NCBI RefSeq assembly: GCF_964355755.1 | Contig: NC_092671.1 | Span: 9,807,001-9,871,000 of the forward strand | Length of the DNA stretch: 64,000 bases | Source: Antedon mediterranea | Lineage: Eukaryota; Echinodermata; Crinoidea; Comatulida; Antedonidae | Reading direction: 5' to 3' | Shown here: one piece after another, positions 50,732-63,435 of the stretch | Layout: each line of letters opens with the position of its first letter | Numbering within the stretch: the stretch's first letter is position 1 | Notes under the pieces: generated by a model | Seen by the model: only the letters and a program-made list of their open reading frames with translations | What the model was told of the DNA's origin: nothing | Databases searched by the model: none | Program-made: the position numbers and the translations under genes

Positions 50732-52792
50732 AATGCAATACTTTTCGGATGTAAATGTTTTATATATTAAATTATATATTGTATACTGTTATATAAATAT
50801 ATTGTACAGCAAAATTAAATTCTTTATGTACTAAATTTCGTTGCCATTACTTTTGATTACTTTATTGGGTCCTAGTCTCACACATCCCTCCGTCTAATAT
50901 TATGCTAATGTGGTACATACTGTATCATAGTTCTGCTGGGACAACAATTTCAACATATTAAATTGCTCATACTCAAATAATGGCCTACCAATTATTATTA
51001 ATACTCCATGTTATAATATTTGTTTTTGAAGGCTTAAATGGTGTAAACTACCCTTCATTAATTAAAATGAAATGATAATGGGCCTTCACTCCTTGTCATG
51101 GGTTGAGTCCAGAGATGAAGTTTTGACTTAATATTAGTAAAAAGATAGATATGTTGGCGTTTTATATGTACAGTATACTACTTCAGCTTGTGTATTTCAG
51201 ACAAACATCGAAAAAGCAACTACAGATTACAAATTAACTGAAAAGTACAAAATATGCAATTCAATAGACCCACCGCAATACCAAACCAATATGTCAAGAA
51301 TCACGGTTGATCTTGACCAATCAAATGATAGATTCGCAATATTGCAGCGTTATAGTTTAATGGATTATACAGTCCTGGTGACCTATAAATGACGATGGTA
51401 TTAAAGTACAGGTACAACCATGGTACAACGTACAGTAAAATTGTCACCATAAAAGACAGTACCATCCATTGTTTGTGGTTTAATCCTATTAGTTTTATTA
51501 CCAAGCGCAATAAAATTACCTCTGCACTTTCCATTGTTTTATTTGTTTGCCAAGTGTAAGCCCTATCCTTTCAATTGAATAGAAGTTCATACTTTTTAAC
51601 AATTATTACACTGTGGTTGGTCTCCAGGCAGCAGACTCTTGTTGTTACACTTAACAAGTATAACCGAATACCTCCCATGGGACGAATCTTGTACTTTAAC
51701 AGCCAAATTCTTTACTTTTTATTATTGAAAGCAACGTTGCAACGGTGGTATATCAGTATTTCTCTCCAATGAAAGTGGACGTTTTTTAGAGTTCGTTGAA
51801 TAAATAAATCGTGTTGAAACGCTTACGAATAGTCCCGTTTGGATTATCACTTAAAACCGTAAGTAGTCTATAGGCCTACAGTTAAATCACAGAGGTATAA
51901 TATTAATATTTGAGAGCACGTACTGTAATTTCGTACCATATTACAAACTGATCAGTGTTTCATTGTTGGGCGTATAGTACTGATATAATAATAATGTACT
52001 AATACTAGAACTATCGCCGGAAGACCAAGTACAAATAGGTAGGAGAAACAGCATTAAGAGAACCCACGGTAATTTATTGTGGCAATGTGCAGTTTGGGTT
52101 GAAGATGTATTCTCACCCATGAAAAAAACATTTTTTTTTATTTTGTTGTTGAATATGCCATTTTAAAGTCACATAATAATTATCCACTTTGACCAAAAAT
52201 TGGATCGAAAAAAAATGTATTTACCTGAAAAAACTGTAATTTAAAGCAAAAAAATGGTCAAATTGGCTGCCAGCCAATCAATGGTTTTTGGTGAAATTTA
52301 ACCATTTATTTTGTCATTTTATAAGTAAAAACATTATTTGTTTCCATTTTTTTTGCTACGGAAGTGATTAACTTTATTAAAACTACAATATGATATATTC
52401 AAAGTCTGATTTAATTAATCTTAATTTTTCATGTTTTTGGTGTGCAGTCAGTAGGGTCGATTAGAGGGTGTGACGTCCCCCTATAATATGCCTATATTTC
52501 GAATTCATCAATATTCAGAACTTGGCAATTTTAATTGAAAACTACAATTGTATTTAAAAAGTAATAGCTTATACCTTGAAAGAACTGTCCAACAAGGAGG
52601 TGTTATGAATTAAATTGAATTAGTAAAACACAAATTTCAAATATTTGTTCCTGGTGAAAGAATTTATGATATTCTACTGACCCTTAAACAAGCTTTTACT
52701 GTTTCGGTTGTCAAATATTTTCCGACTAGTATAATTTATGGATTTTTTTTTGTTGAAACAGTCTCCCACAAAGATCGCAGGTGGACCAATGA
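50732..52792. other. Intergenic interval after CARF
   Basis: Begins with the CARF 3' UTR; ATTAAA variants at about 50768 and 50814 are possible polyadenylation signals. Repeat D copy 2 occupies 52102-52440. The rest is AT-rich with no supported gene. Confidence 0.55.
52102..52440. mobile_element. Inverted-repeat element D, copy 2
   Basis: GAAGATGTATTCTCACCCAT, TGTTGAATATGCCATTTTAA, GGTCAAATTGGCTGCCAGCC and TTTTGTCATTTTATAAGTAA align with copy 1 at 21127-21440. The right terminal repeat is decayed. Confidence 0.75.
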
Positions 52793-55700
52793 ATGGAAAC
52801 GGAATATAATATATATACTGTAGCTACCACAAGTATGGTAGGACCGATTTTCACGGCTCCCAAACCTGTGTCTGTGGTACGCAGTAAAAGTTGCCATGTG
52901 AGCCGATATGTGGGGCAACCAGGAGGGAAACCTAAATTACAACATTCGCCGGGCAAGATACATCATGTGATCGAAGCATGGGCAAGTAGACGGAATACGT
53001 CAGATATACCAAATAGACGACCAAGCACTACATACCCAATAACACGGTAAGAAAAAAATCATTTAAAATGTGTGTAGGTAAAAACTCAGTTAATGAATTG
53101 AACAGAATTACTGGAAAAACATAGGCTATATCGATGGGTGGGGTGTGAACATGAAGGCCTAATCTTCGGAATATAGGAACGGTATTGGAACTAATCAGTG
53201 AGGGAACTTCTATTGAATATTGGGGGTACGGTGTGGATAAAAGAGCATGAGAAAATGAAGGACATGCAAGTGGCATAGGTTTATATTCAAATGTACGAGT
53301 ACACTACAGCGACCGATTTTTTGGTCTTCCTTATACCAACTCCCCCCCCCCCCCTTCCCCTTCCTGGATAAACCAATCAGAATTCAAAGTTGTGGGTCTA
53401 CTAGTTATTTATCAAAATAAAATTACTCAGTGAATTAAAGGTTAAACTATTATTGTAGGCCTACTATTGATTTAGGTTCACTGTTTGAGTATACTAATTA
53501 ATGACAAACATTAGCCTATCAGTCAAAAACCCTTATCAAGAACACTAATCACACAAACACGGAACCTTTTTCAAAATGTTTACAATTCTCTTCAAAAGAA
53601 TCAAAGTCTAGACTAACATTTAGCTAAATTAAAACAGATTTATTACTTACGTTTGTCCATCCACGTCGTCTGTGTTCTCGCGTTAAAGTGTCGAGAGAAC
53701 TTAAACATATTATTCAAACGTACGTTTGATTAATAGGTTATGTAATATAGGTGTTTGAATAATCAGAAATGGAGAAATGGAACAGGTAGGTTAAAGAATT
53801 CCTTCATGATTTAGACGGAATTGTCGAATGGCGCCTTGTATTTGGATTTTTGGGCACGCACACAGAATGCTTGTATTTACCAATTCAATGTTTCAATTCC
53901 TCACTCTGTATATTATTGCCATTTTTGTTTTTCCATTCTGAAAATGATGATCCTCAGTGGATTTTAATTAGTGGAGTGACTGCTACTCGAGCCTAGAAGT
54001 GACTGTAGGACCAAATACAATATTTCGCCAATGAATTTATATTAACACTCATCTCCTTTTTTTGACAGATCATGGCATCGAGAAGGCCCCCAAAACAGTC
54101 GCATGACCGCAACGGCAACAGGTGGTAGATCCACAGCTTCCAAAGTACAATGTAGTGCAAATTCAAGAATATCATACAATCATCCAAATAGTCATCCCAA
54201 AATAAAAACCAACCCGTGCAATGTATCTACACATACACACATTCAGGAAAACCCGCAAGTAAAGGCAAAACCATCTTCGTTTGTATATATTACTGATGGG
54301 CTGTTTTGTCGCGATTTAGCATCTAGAAGTTTACGTGGAAACCCCAAATTACACAAAAGAATGAATCAAAGAGTTTACCATGGTAGATCAAAGTCGTTTC
54401 CACTTGAATGTGATACTATAGGCCTATTACCTTTTCTAGGGCGACATAATAATGTTAAAAAAGAGACTGTGTTGATACCATCTAAAGAGGGATATCATTC
54501 TAGAAGTAAATCACCAACGTATTCCACTCTGATGGAAACTAAAGATATTTTGATGTTAGAATTAAGTAAAAGAATTCGCGAATTACGGCGTGATCTGGAT
54601 GGAATTAAAGCGCGGGAAAATTCAGCAGTAAATGAACATTCGATATCTGCCACATATAATGCAATCACAGGTGACAATGAATGGTATATACAAATGATGG
54701 ATACATTATTAGAAGATGATGATTTATCAATTGGAAGAATTAATAATAATTTACCACAATCAGTTCCTATAACAAACCTTCAATTTTCTGTTGAATGTTT
54801 GCGTTCTCATATCACTGATTTAGAAATTGTTGAAACCAATATCGAGGAAGCAGAAAGGAAGATAAATACAAGACGAATTAAAGATAGGAATAAAAGCAAA
54901 TACGTTTATGACGTCACCACACCAGAACTGTCACCGAGAATCGAGGAAGCGAAGAAGATGACGTCAAAATCTAGTAAAAAGAAATTGTTGATTTTACCTG
55001 AAGTCAGAAAATCTAAAAGTAAGGTCATTCAAACACGTAAAGTTAAAAGGAAATTTAAAAACGCATCACCGTCACATATTGAACCTGATGTAAAGGTAGA
55101 AAGGGACACGACGGTAGACATAAATACCGATGAAACTTTATTGGTAACTGCAGGGGAATCAACAGAAAAGGTTGACCATTCAGAACAAAGTCTGAACACA
55201 ACGCAAACGAAGATAAAGAGTGATACGGATGATATAAATAAGCAATTCATTTCAGAGACAGATGAAGATAATGTCAAGATATCACACACGTTAAAAGAAA
55301 ATAACGTCACAAGAGACTCCACAACGCCAGAAACTGACGTCACTCTGGAGAGGCAGCCATTAACTTCAAAATTATCTCGAGACAGTATTGAAAAGACAGT
55401 ATTAACTCCAACTCTATCTGAAACCAATCTTGAAAAAAAGTCATTGTTAAAAACAGAATCAAGGGTTAGTTTAGATAACACAAGTTCTGGAACAACTTCA
55501 ATGAATCAAAATGGACTGAAAGAAAGACGTCCAAGAGATATTCTTCCTACTCAAAAGACAGACGACGTAGAACCTTCTAATAGTTTTTCTGTAACTCACG
55601 ATAAGCCCCAAAAGGTTGATGTACCGGTGATCGAACAAAAGAAACAGCTGACTGAAAAAGAGAAGTTTCTCGAGATGCGGAAGCGGATGCAAGAACGTAA

Positions 55701-55887
55701 GGAAGAACAGTCCAAGAAAAGGGAAAATTTTCGAGACATTTCGATGCTAGGTTTAAGTTTTCATAACCAGCGGGAAAGACGCGGGAAACTTGGGAATATA
55801 ATAGCCTCTAAGATTGATGGCATGCTGGAATTTGGAGATAATGATGATGACGACGATGAGGAGGATGATGATGACGAAAGCATATAA
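52793..55887 (+). CDS. Unrecognised two-exon gene, charged protein of about 690 residues
   Basis: Exon 1 is 52793-53046 and exon 2 is 54069-55887 (TAA). The join is ACACG|GTAAG to TTTGACAG|ATCATGG, in phase. TGA stands immediately before the ATG, so this is the first usable start; an overlapping upstream ATG at 52789 opens a six-codon frame. I do not recognise the protein. Visible features: a Ser/Pro/Lys-rich N-terminus without a signal peptide, SSFVYITDGLFCRDLASRSL near residue 140, a probable helical segment ETKDILMLELSKRIRELRRD, a long Lys/Ser/Thr/Glu-rich disordered middle, a basic coiled coil LTEKEKFLEMRKRMQERKEE near 612-645, and a pure Asp/Glu tail at the last 15-17 residues. No membrane segment is seen. 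It is likely intracellular, perhaps cytoskeletal or nuclear by composition only. An AATAAA at 56182 could end the transcript. Confidence 0.8.
53047..54068. other. Intron of the unrecognised gene
   Basis: 1022 bp. It includes a C run at about 53342-53354 with adjoining CCTTCCCCTTCC. No other element is recognised. Confidence 0.6.
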
Positions 55888-56075
55888 GATGCTGGCATTT
55901 GGAGAGGATGATGATGACGACGAAAGCTTCCAAGCTTGTTAGCATGCTGGCACTTGGAGAGGATGACTCGAGAGGATTATAACTCGCGAGGATGATGACG
56001 AAAGCATATAAGTTGTTGGCATGCTGGCATTTGGAAACGAGGATGATGACGATGACGTCACATCTAAGCTTCCGT
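55780..56075 (+). repeat. Decayed tandem copies of the 3' coding end
   Basis: GGCATGCTGGAATTTGGAGA followed by a GATGATGACGA run occurs inside the coding end. It recurs after the stop as GATGCTGGCATTTGGAGAGG (about 55889), AGCATGCTGGCACTTGGAGA (about 55941) and GGCATGCTGGCATTTGGAAA (about 56018), each followed by GAGGATGA-type acidic codons. GACGAAAGCATATAA, which forms the stop, itself recurs near 55996. Units are roughly 50-80 bp and irregular. Confidence 0.8.
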
Positions 56076-56181
56076 CATCAATCGAGGAAGATAGCAACAA
56101 AAACCAACTATTAAAAATGAAAATGTTAGGCTAATGCAATAATTACAAAGCAATTTTTGGATTTCGGAAGAAATATTATAC

Positions 56182-56187
56182 AATAAA
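56182..56187 (+). terminator. Candidate polyadenylation signal
   Basis: AATAAA lies about 295 bases after the stop of the unrecognised two-exon gene. It is a single clean hexamer in an AT-rich context. Confidence 0.45.
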
Positions 56188-57769
56188 TATTGTAGAAATA
56201 CACTCTTTTCAGTCAAACGATGTCTGTTTGTAAGTCGTTCTTATTACCTGTCATTGTCACACGTTAAGTCTATCTACATCAATAAACATTTAAAATCATG
56301 AATGACAACGAAAGAAAACACAACAACATATTTATGTTCATAGCATAGACGATTTTTTTTTCAATTATCATTGTTTTAGTTCACATGTGAATATCTAAAT
56401 CTAAATTCTTTCAATCAACCATCACAAAAATATTGGCAAGGAACAAAGAAAAAAGCTTATAATAACACGAGTTTAAAAAAAAACATAACAGATCAACTGG
56501 CACCAGCGTTTCTGATGACGGGCAAATGGTGACAAAATAAACCCTCATAAGGGAACTAGTGCACTATTAGGTTTACCTTATACTGTAGATGACAGACAAG
56601 GATATGTCCTAACCATCCAACAATAATTTGAAACGACCCGAGGTACCTTACCTCAAACCCTCCGAGGCGATTATTTCGAATATAATCTGCACAACAATAA
56701 CATATTGTGTCTTTCTCCCCTTGTTTTATAAGTAATGTCACACATTTACAAGTACCCTTATTCAATTAGAAAAGTCATGAAGAATTGAGATGTTTTCAAA
56801 ATGACGAGCCACCTTGCAAAAAATACGTGACAAACCAAACCTTTTAGGAAAAATAGTAAAAGTAGACCTAAACATGCTTTTATACGCCATACATACTGAA
56901 ATGCATACAACGCAAAACCCACACGTACATACACACAACATAACGTACTCACATAATATGTGTGTTTACAAACACTTTTGTCATCAAGTTTACAAGTGTT
57001 TATAACAGTACAGAATGATGCATACATCAACACTGATGTAATGGTAACCTATGGACGTTCACATGCGTCGATACCGACACTAATGTCGTGTCTACACGTT
57101 TGATTGTAACATGTTTACAATAAACCCCCAAATGTATCCCAAAATGCCAAAACCAGACGAATAAGAACGTCACATCACAGATGTGTTATTAACGTCAGCT
57201 TGGACTTTCAAAAGCACATGTTCACAAAGTTTCCTAAATAAACCCCCTCTATTTTGTCAAACAATGAACAGTTTACAACGATTTGTATTTTTATATTATA
57301 ATCTGGTTTTGATGATTCTTATTCACAATAGTTTACCTTATAACTAGAAATCACACATATTTTCAGTAATCTGATAAAACACAAATTAAACTTCTTTATA
57401 AATGTAGTAGGTAGGCCTATATATAACTAAAAGAAAATATTTTAAATTAGGACCATTTTATAGTTACACAAAATTTATAAATGAAAATAATATTTGCAAA
57501 CTTAAAATTCAAAGACGGTGGAGAAACAACATTTTAACCGAACCCATACCTTTCATACAGTATATGGTTTACTGACAACATATGGTTCATTTTCATAATA
57601 TGGCTTTATATTTCTTTACATATAATTGCTGTATTTCTTACAATCATAATGTACAGTACGACCCAAATCACAGATGTTTGATGCGTTTACCAACATCAAG
57701 TTTGACGCATTTACTAACATAAGTTTGACGTCTGAACGCGCTAAACAATTTAGCATCGACTGAACCTGT

Positions 57770-57958
57770 GTGATGCAGTGACTAACGCTGAGGCCCTGGT
57801 TTAGGAACCCTAAGTGGCTCTCCAACGTTGGGAGGCCTCGGGCGTTTTTAGATTTTTCTGTCGAATGTTTTCCTCTTGTCACTGCTCAGGGACTCCCATA
57901 AGCTCCGAGGCCACTGGTTTTAGCCAGTGAGCGCTCATAGCCATTACGCCACCATTGT
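57770..57958 (-). repeat. SINE-like dispersed repeat F, copy 2
   Basis: On the minus strand it begins GGTGGCGTAATGGCTATGAG, which resembles a tRNA A box, then AGTGGCCTCGGAGC. Further on it shares CTAAAAACGCCCGAGGCCTC and GGTTCCTAAACCAGGGCCTC with 36652-36738. A clear B box was not found, so a tRNA origin is tentative. Confidence 0.45.
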
Positions 57959-58322
57959 TATGGCACATATAATTGCAATTTTTGTAATCCCCGTCAAGTC
58001 ATCACCAATTATTAACAATAATTATAAAATTCATTCCCAATATATTGCATTCCAAATTAAAGTTTCCTTCAAAAAATATCGTGACAGGAATTTGATTTTG
58101 AAATACGACTGGCAGTGAATGAATTCCATGAATTACACTGAACAATAGGTTCAAAACTAGACCCAACGCAAACACGTCTGGTTGGATCGGTTGGGAACCA
58201 AATTAGCCAGATAAAAAACACAGAATAACAATATTCAACACTTAGCAGTACCAAAAAAAAACAAAAAACTCCAAATGGATTGTACAATTACACATTGAAT
58301 ACATATATTATCATTTTCCTTA

Positions 58323-58492
58323 TACAGTAAAACCCTATTAAGGAGACAACATTTGGAAACATAACCCATAACAGTGGTGTCTCCTGTCTAGTGGTTGGCC
58401 AGCTGTATTGTTATACAGTATACAGATATTTCACGGAAAAAGTGTCCCCTTAATATGGGTGTCCCAAACAAGGGACTCTACTGTATTTGTTT
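58323..58492. repeat. Family B copy (longest unexpanded)
   Basis: ACAGTAAAACCCTATTAAGG at the left and CAAGGGACTCTACTGTATTT at the right. The centre reads AACAGTGGTGTCTCCTGTC, then AAGTGTCCCCTTAATATGGG and TGTCCC. This is the best view of the family layout, about 170 bp. Confidence 0.6.
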
Positions 58493-61400
58493 AGGTTGTT
58501 TTGATAAACTAAATGAAAATGTCAAAGCCTCCAAAGGCCACATATAGACTGAATGACAGATAAACAATTTCTATATATTTTGTGTAAGCCATTTGATGGG
58601 ATTCAATTCGCTTTATTATACAAAAACCATTAGAATAATGGTATATAATATAGCAAATTAAAACTTACAGATTAAGCATCTTCTATTTGGAACCTGCAGC
58701 CTAATTTTCATTTTAATATTCTACACATTCTCAAGGTATAAACAAAAATAATGTTGACATTGAGAAGGAAGCAATATTGACTTGTATTATTCTGCCATTT
58801 ATACCTTAAACGTTAGAATTGCACAATAGCTGTGAAAAATAATGAAAAAAAATAAACTTGATTAACTATAATACACATTACATACTTTGAAACATGTGAT
58901 CGACCAAAAGCTTCACGTTGCTAAGTTACTAAACACCTCAAACCCACATTTAAAAAAACCAAACCCAAACAATCCTGTTTTTAGAATCTATAATAAAAAT
59001 GCAAGGTTTCAGTCCTTTTAATTTGTTATATAATTATTATATTATATAGTTTTTTAGAAGGCATTAATAACAAACTTATACATTAAGATGAAGTTGGCTG
59101 TAGACGAGCTATTTACCAATATACATATATAAACTTGTACATAGGCTATGTCAGCAACTTTCTTAAAATAACTCTTTGTTTCGAAGCACACTGTATCCAC
59201 TTTGCTTATAATAATTCTCTTTTTTTTTTTACATTTTAGTGAGTTGCAATTATTAATACATTCTGAAAAATTAGTCTAACTAAAAACCCAAATACTTAAT
59301 TAATCATCAAACATGGTACTGTATATAATGTTATTTGATTATAAAATGGTAGCTCCTCTCCCATACCCCTCACAGAATAAGGACAAGTCAATTATTAGCC
59401 AATGAGTTGGAAGTTGTCTGCATATAAAAAGAAATTGAATAAAAGCTAGTGAAAAGAAGGAAGGAAAACTCAGCATAATAAACATGTCTCATTTTATAAA
59501 ATATATAGAAAATTGATCTCAAAATCTTAACCATGACCGGTGCTGGTACCTTATAAACCAGAAGGTATAGTTCAATCTAAAGTTGACTACATGGTAACAA
59601 GAAAAATAGAACCTTGGAAGTTTAATCAGTGTAAATATGATAAAAACGAGTGCAATTGAGGCAAATCATAAATATATATAATTTTTCTCTCAAAATGTAT
59701 ACAATTTTAATTAAATAATTTTAAATAGTGTTGTATCTTTTTCTCAACATTTATAAAACAATTAAAACTGATATCAACAGTGATATAAGGGAATACGCAT
59801 AAATTAATTTAAAACAGAATAATAAACTTAAACATTTTAAGGATATTAATTAAATATTGAAATATCAACAGGAAGTGATGTCATCATGCTAATGGTTAAA
59901 TGACCTCAAGTGACCTGTATAGTACTGAAATGGCTGTTTATAGCTGACCAATCAACAGTAGAGGACTATCATCAAATGGCGCTTGCAAAATCCGGAATAC
60001 TGAAAATCATGAACATCTACTGTAAAACAGAAAATTAAACATTTTCGCAACTGTAATTATTACATTATTTTCAAACACAATATATACATATTTATATGAT
60101 ATGTATAGATATATATATGTGTAAACATACACAGATTCTGTTGATATATAATATATATTAATATACACAAATTCTTCTATAAATTTTGCAGATTTTTGCT
60201 AATTTAATTATAGAAATCAAAAATGATATTACAGCAAACTAAATATTCAAATTTAATGATCAAGAAATAATTTATATGTAGAGCATTAAAATTTAACATT
60301 ATTTAAAATCCTCAGATGTGCACATGTGCCTAATCTCAGTGTAGGTACAGTAATGCTAAATAACTCAAGCATTTTCTTCCACAAAAAATCTGTGAAATGC
60401 CAATTAAAAAAAATGGATTTATCTTGATTTTGAGATACAACCATTTTCTGTTGATGGAGATCGTTACCACAGAGCACATTGAAATTAAAATAGCAAAACC
60501 AGCTGTCTACAGGGTGCTTGGGGTATTCTTACAGACCTACATCAAGCTACATTCACAGAAGACAGCATCATTTAATCCTGTATATAATTTTCCATTGATA
60601 ACATAACAGCGCCTTCTTCCATTAAATGAAACCAATGAAAAGTGTTAATGTAGCATTCGAGGAACTGATGAATAGAATGCAATAGAACAACACTGGCCAC
60701 CAGTACACAAAAAATGTTCCCTCTGAAACTAACATGCCTAAGAGCATGTTAGGCAGTGCATGTTCCAGCACAGCAACAAAATGGTTAAAGATGTCTGAAG
60801 TCAACACTGGGTAACTGACCATAAATCAGATATGGGAACCAATGGTCTTTCAAAGCAGAGGTCAGTTTGAGTTCAACATGAACAAGCCAGAGATCATAAA
60901 CAGGTTACTGTATACATTCTGTAAGTGGCAAACAAGCATTTAACTTAATTTTCTAAAACTTGATTTGCTAAAGGACAAAATTATCAAATGACAATTTTTC
61001 GATTGAATTGCACAGAAAAAAAAAAAGCTTAGCTGATAAATGGAAGACCATTGCCAGTAAAGATGAGAAACTAAAGGCGTGATATGTCATCGAATGTAGA
61101 CATTGGAGTTAACAAAATTTACACAAATTTACATTCACTAATACAAAATTAATCCCAAGACAACAACCCTACTAGTGCGCACTAACAAACCTGGTTAAGG
61201 ACAGTTTGTCACACAAGATTAGAAAGTTCACACAAAAACAACTCCCATTAAAGTCCCGCAATAATAAGCCAAAACACTAAATTTCACAAATTCTTAATAA
61301 ATGATCTCATTATTAGCACCAGCAGCTGCAAAAACTAACTTTATCAAATATATTTCTTTTTTCCTCGTAATATTATAATATAATAATAATTTGACTGATA

Positions 61401-62098
61401 CATTCACTTAATTGCTTGCTCAATACAATTGTATTCAACTTTCAGATGAGTTTTGTTTTCTTTTACTCATCTTCATGGTTGGATCACGGTTTGTGCATTC
61501 ACCCCTGTGTGCAATGAAGTCCACAAAGGTACTTCTCCAAAATTGTACACCATTATTATACAACCCTTGAATTATTTATTCTAAATGAAGAAAAGACTTC
61601 TGTTAAATTTGTTTAACCGGAACGTCTTTGCATGTTTCTTTTCATCAAGGTGAAATTACATCAAAATACAGCATAAGAAAAAATTAAAAATCAAATTTTC
61701 CTTTTGTTTGCGTAAGTAAATATCTTCCACTCAACATTTGCATTATCTTGATATGAGAAGAAAGTTGTTTTTGCTTTATAGGTTTAAGCCCAGGAAATAA
61801 TACTCCCTATTCATCTATTTCAAATTAGTAGGAATTGAAAACTGTGCTGTACTTATCTCAACTTTCAATGTTTTAACAACATGAATATCAACTAAAGTTG
61901 ACACAACTTTCACGCACATTCCACTCTCGTCAAAACTGGATAACTTTGGGTGGTATCATAATAATTCCAGGTTTTTTTGGCATTTCATAGAGAAAAGAGA
62001 TGTATATATTATTAACCAATGTGTTGATACAAAAAGGTAGCAAATATAACCAATGGCAAAACAGAAGGATTTACTTATTCCATGTGTATAGAACAGTA

Positions 62099-62396
62099 AG
62101 ACCCTATTTACACTTGCGATTTGGGTCCGGCAATCGATATGTTTAAACATGTCATAAAGTTAGGCTGGGCGGGATGCAGACCTGGGCCAGATGCAGACCT
62201 GGGCCGGATGCAGACCTGGGCCGGATGCAGACCTCGACCTCCTCTTGAGGTGGGTCGAGGAGCAGCTTTATGTTTAGGCCAGCATATGCCAATGGCTTGA
62301 GAAAATGAAGTAAATGAATCTTCAGGGCTGTATTTTGGAAAGTGTAAACACGTTGGATCGTCCCACGACACAATCGTAAGTGTAAATGGGGTTTAA
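62099..62396. mobile_element. Inverted-repeat element G with an internal tandem repeat
   Basis: AAGACCCTATTTACACTTGC and GATT at the left are inverted in AATCGTAAGTGTAAATGGGG and TTTAA at the right. Inside, GATGCAGACCTGGGCC is repeated four times at about 62172-62235. No ORF character is seen. Confidence 0.65.
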
Positions 62397-63435
62397 GTAA
62401 CATCATGGTAACACACCCATAATGCCACACCCATAATGCCTAATTTAAACCAATAAAAAAGTAAACATAAAACATATAATGCAGGAAATATCTTAATTAT
62501 CATTGAAAATACTAATTGTATAGTAAGAACTATCAATTAACAATTATTACATTTAAGTATTTACATAATATTCTTTTTTTTTCCTCAGAAAATAAAACAT
62601 TTACAAGGTTGTTTTTTTTCTCGCTAAATAATTTGCTCTTTTTTTCAATTTTAAATGGAATGCTCCAACCTGGGAGACTTCTCCACTTTTAAACTGAAAA
62701 AAGAACATCACACTTATTTAAAGAGCGGTGTTCTTATGTTGGCGAAAAAATGGTTAGCACGATACACAAACGTGGTAACGTACTAGTAGGAACATAATAG
62801 CGCCCTCTATATTTATAAACTGGTTGTTTCCCCAAACAATAAGAACCTCATATTCCCCAATTCTTTCACATTTCTTTCAAACATCACTTTTTTTTTGGAA
62901 ATCTTCTCTACTTTCTTCTTGTATTTATTCAGCAAAAGCATTTTCTACTGTAACCACGGCAACTAAACATCCAATAAGAAATCTTTATCCATTATATTTT
63001 CTTTTTTTTTTCTCTCTTTAAAACTTAAAAAGCATGCGATTAAAATTAAAAACATGATCCCAAAATTCTTTTAAAAAAAACCTAAATCCAATACAACCTT
63101 TTCTTTGAAAACTTGATTAAAAAATACTTTTGCTGAAATATTTAAAAGTAAGTGATTAAAAAGTAAAATGTTTCTTAATTTCCATAAAAAGTTCTTTTTT
63201 AGTGAAGTCTCTGAAGTCTTTGTTGATGGCTATACAGCACATCTTTACCAGTACATTATCATGATGATTACCACACGACCTGCTGCTGTGAAATATTCCA
63301 AGCAAATATATCCGGTAAAATTATTCTATATTTTACATCTAGCATCACGTATAGGTCATGGATTGCTATTCATTCATCTACCTCAAAAACCATACTCCGA
63401 AAACCATGCACTTGCTAATCTTTGGCTCAATTCGT

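Larger units (their letters stand above)
55888..63435. other. Gene-poor interval or long 3' UTR
   Basis: About 7.5 kb without a supported exon. Contents: decayed 3' copies of the previous gene (to 56075), SINE-like repeat F copy 2 (57770-57958), a family B copy (58323-58492), A/T-rich low-complexity stretches and element G (62099-62396). Part may be 3' UTR of the minus-strand gene ending at 63436; the sequence alone does not show where that transcript stops. Confidence 0.55.

Noticed and set aside
55029-55481. 150-codon minus-strand open frame
   Set aside because: Shadow of the Ser/Thr/Lys-rich second exon of the unrecognised gene.
62108-62430. Minus-strand open frames with Arg/Pro/Ser/Gly repeats
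   Set aside because: Caused by the short tandem repeat inside element G.
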